From Acidobacteriota bacterium (GTDB lineage Bacteria > Acidobacteriota > Vicinamibacteria > Vicinamibacterales > UBA823): a stretch of 7,024 bases of DNA. Every line of letters starts with the position of its first letter. The stretch's first letter is position 1. Made by a program: the position numbers and the translations under genes. This document shows positions 5,930-7,024 of the stretch, piece after piece. The stretch lies in NCBI GenBank assembly GCA_002714165.1, contig PAWT01000010.1, positions 6,757 to 13,780 of the forward strand. The letters are read 5' to 3'. The notes under the pieces are model-generated. The model saw only the letters and a list, made by a program, of their open reading frames with translations. It had not been told where the DNA came from and did not search any database.

Positions 5930-6090
5930 CGACTCGGGCAGCACTCTATCACAGGGGCAGTGCATGATTAAGCGGCTCGCACGGGACATCATCAGCCTAT
6001 TACTAGACAGATTGTGACCCCGAGGTGCGCTCCCGTCATATAATATTAGCCACGTCAGATCCGCCACTTCCACACGCAAGGGGTGACCCA
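5930..6090. promoter_or_regulatory. Divergent intergenic region, meaB / secreted protein gene
   Basis: These 161 bases separate the leftward array from the rightward pair and should hold both promoters. The AT-rich core at 6038-6048 stands out from the flanking sequence and contains the palindrome TAATATTA (6041-6048). For the leftward genes a TATTAT element (complement of 6040-6045) is the best -10 I see, without a recognisable -35. The leader to the meaB ATG would then be about 105 bases. I see no B12-riboswitch features, though I cannot fold it. Confidence 0.45.
6012..6044 (+). promoter_or_regulatory. Candidate sigma-70-type promoter for the rightward pair
   Basis: A perfect -10 hexamer TATAAT lies at 6039-6044, about 47 bases before the ATG at 6091. 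The best -35 match, TTGTGA (6012-6017), leaves a 21-base spacer, longer than the usual 16-19, so the -35 is weak or misplaced. Transcription would begin near 6051 and give a leader of about 40 bases. Confidence 0.45.
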
Positions 6091-6567
6091 ATGTTCTCAC
6101 GAGCAACGTTGTGCGTCGGATTGAGCATCATGCTCGTCAGCGCTTCAGTAGGCCATGCTCAAGATGAGCGGGTTTATGCCGGCGAAGGCGGCATGATGTT
6201 CCATCCAATCCTTCTGGAGAAGACTGCTGACTTTGAGGATGTGGTCACCCGCGTGCTCGATGCGATGAGTAACAGTGCCGACGAGACACGCCGTGCGCAG
6301 GCCGCAGGTTGGAAGATATATCGGGCTACAGAGCCTGGCCCGCCTGATCAAACTTCTGTTCTCTACGTATTCGTGATTGACCCCACTGTGGCTGAAGCTA
6401 ATTATTCAATTGGTGAACTGCTTCGACAGGAATTACCCCTTGAAGCGCAGGAGCTTTGGGAGAAATTCGCAGCGTCCTACGCATATAGTCCAAGTTTGCT
6501 CAACCTGACGTTAGTCGCTGACTTCACGGAAACCGAGCTGCTATCAACCGCACCCGAGGTGCCATAG
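6091..6567 (+). CDS. Secreted protein of unknown function
   Basis: The 158-residue product starts with a clear Sec signal peptide: FSRATLCVGLSIMLVSASVG then HAQ, with probable cleavage after residue 24. The mature part (about 134 residues) has no further membrane helix. It reads KTADFEDVVTRVLDAM (44-59), AAGWKIYRATEPGP (71-84), SVLYVFVIDPTV (89-100), then a helical stretch LRQELPLEAQELWEKFAASYA (from 111) and SLLNLTLVADF (135-145). The alternation resembles a ferredoxin-like alpha/beta (dimeric alpha-beta barrel) domain, which is inference only. Similar secreted proteins occur in Acidobacteriota as unnamed hypotheticals, from memory. The ATG at 6091 is favoured by an AAGGGG ribosome site 7 bases upstream (6078-6083) and by the signal peptide. 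An in-frame GTG at 6025 lies before the candidate -10 and is rejected. It is followed 14 bases later by a beta-barrel gene. Confidence 0.88.
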   Translation: MFSRATLCVGLSIMLVSASVGHAQDERVYAGEGGMMFHPILLEKTADFEDVVTRVLDAMSNSADETRRAQAAGWKIYRATEPGPPDQTSVLYVFVIDPTVAEANYSIGELLRQELPLEAQELWEKFAASYAYSPSLLNLTLVADFTETELLSTAPEVP

Positions 6568-6581
6568 CCCGCTGGCGCAGC

Positions 6582-7024
6582 ATGCGTGTTCCTATCGGTC
6601 TCACGTGTCGGACAGTACTGACCGCAATCTTCGCTATATTCATCGTAATCGTTCCGAATAAGGCGGTAGCGGACGCCACCATGTTTGTTGGCACGAACAC
6701 GATGACCCCCCACGGCTGGGCACGCGGTTTCAGCGCGGGGCTAACCTTGCTGAACCTCGGGTTCGAGGTCGAGTACGCAAATGCTGGTGAAGATAAGTCG
6801 CAACGCTCACCTGGTCTCCAGACAGGCATGGTCAACGTTCTCGTGCAAACACCGATGACGTCTAACGGTTTTCAGTTTTACGCAACAACCGGCGGCGGCC
6901 TCTACCGCGAGAGGCTCACTGACGTACAAGAAACTCACGTGGGACTGAACGCAGGTGGTGGACTGAAGATTAGACTTACCGGTCAAATCCGTGCACGAAT
7001 CGACTACCGCGTGTTTAGTCTCCG
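6582..7024 (+). CDS. Outer-membrane beta-barrel protein, N-terminal part (cut by window edge)
   Basis: The frame starts at ATG 6582 and is open to the window edge, giving 147 full codons. Residues 1-30 form a signal peptide with hydrophobic core TVLTAIFAIFIVIV and a likely cleavage AVA-DAT. The mature part shows alternating, glycine-rich amphipathic strands ending in aromatic residues: MFVGTNTMTP (34-43), GFSAGLTLLNLGFEVEYA (49-66), TGMVNVLVQTP (81-91), GFQFYATTGGGLYRER (96-111), THVGLNAGGGLKIRL (118-132) and IRARIDYRVFSL (136-147). This is the pattern of small 8-stranded OmpA/OmpW-like barrels; four to six strands are present. The ribosome site is weak, and the 14-base gap from the preceding gene suggests co-transcription. 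Barrel size and function cannot be given without the missing end. Confidence 0.85.
   Translation, partial: MRVPIGLTCRTVLTAIFAIFIVIVPNKAVADATMFVGTNTMTPHGWARGFSAGLTLLNLGFEVEYANAGEDKSQRSPGLQTGMVNVLVQTPMTSNGFQFYATTGGGLYRERLTDVQETHVGLNAGGGLKIRLTGQIRARIDYRVFSL

Noticed and set aside
5546..5971. 141-codon plus-strand ORF opposite meaB
   Set aside because: It is a shadow of a well-conserved GTPase gene with all motifs on the minus strand. The product has no domain or hydrophobic pattern, and no ribosome site was seen.
5930..6106. 59-codon N-terminal extension of meaB
   Set aside because: It lacks similarity to the MeaB N-terminus, crosses the candidate promoter core, and would make the protein far longer than the family.

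Overview
The window is a gene-dense bacterial chromosomal segment, moderately GC-rich and not obviously mobile. Ten genes that I can support read leftward on the minus strand, from about 5.93 kb down to the left edge, where the last one is cut. Two genes read rightward from about 6.09 kb, the second cut by the right edge. The lysyl-tRNA synthetase N-terminus, the four-helix membrane protein, the secreted protein and the beta-barrel protein all look like Acidobacteriota (Vicinamibacteria-like) proteins. That taxonomic call rests on remembered resemblance and was not checked by a search.

The leftward array, in transcription order, is: a MeaB-type G3E GTPase, methylmalonyl-CoA epimerase, a PfkB-family kinase, a spacer holding a doubtful 62-residue ORF, a multi-spanning membrane protein, a 57-residue membrane protein, a VanZ-family membrane protein, an enoyl-CoA hydratase, lumazine synthase (ribH), NusB and lysyl-tRNA synthetase (lysS). 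Most junctions are 11 to 32 bases or overlap, so an operon or two overlapping operons is likely. The larger breaks are the spacer after pfkB (174 bases, if the small ORF is not real) and the 79 bases before the hydratase. These are the places where an internal promoter could sit, although I see no clear one.

By function, the first two genes serve propionyl-CoA/methylmalonyl-CoA metabolism; the B12-dependent mutase itself is not here. The hydratase is an acyl-CoA enzyme. ribH, nusB and lysS are housekeeping genes for riboflavin, rRNA antitermination and translation. The three small membrane proteins between them have no assigned role.

The divergent region at about 5.93-6.09 kb carries a TATAAT element and a good Shine-Dalgarno for the rightward pair. 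That pair comprises a secreted protein of unknown function and the start of an outer-membrane beta-barrel protein.

I did not find a CRISPR array, insertion sequence, tRNA, rRNA or defence system. The most useful points beyond routine annotation are the short, easily missed membrane gene at 2812-2985, the structured spacer at 3414-3587, and the two rightward envelope proteins.
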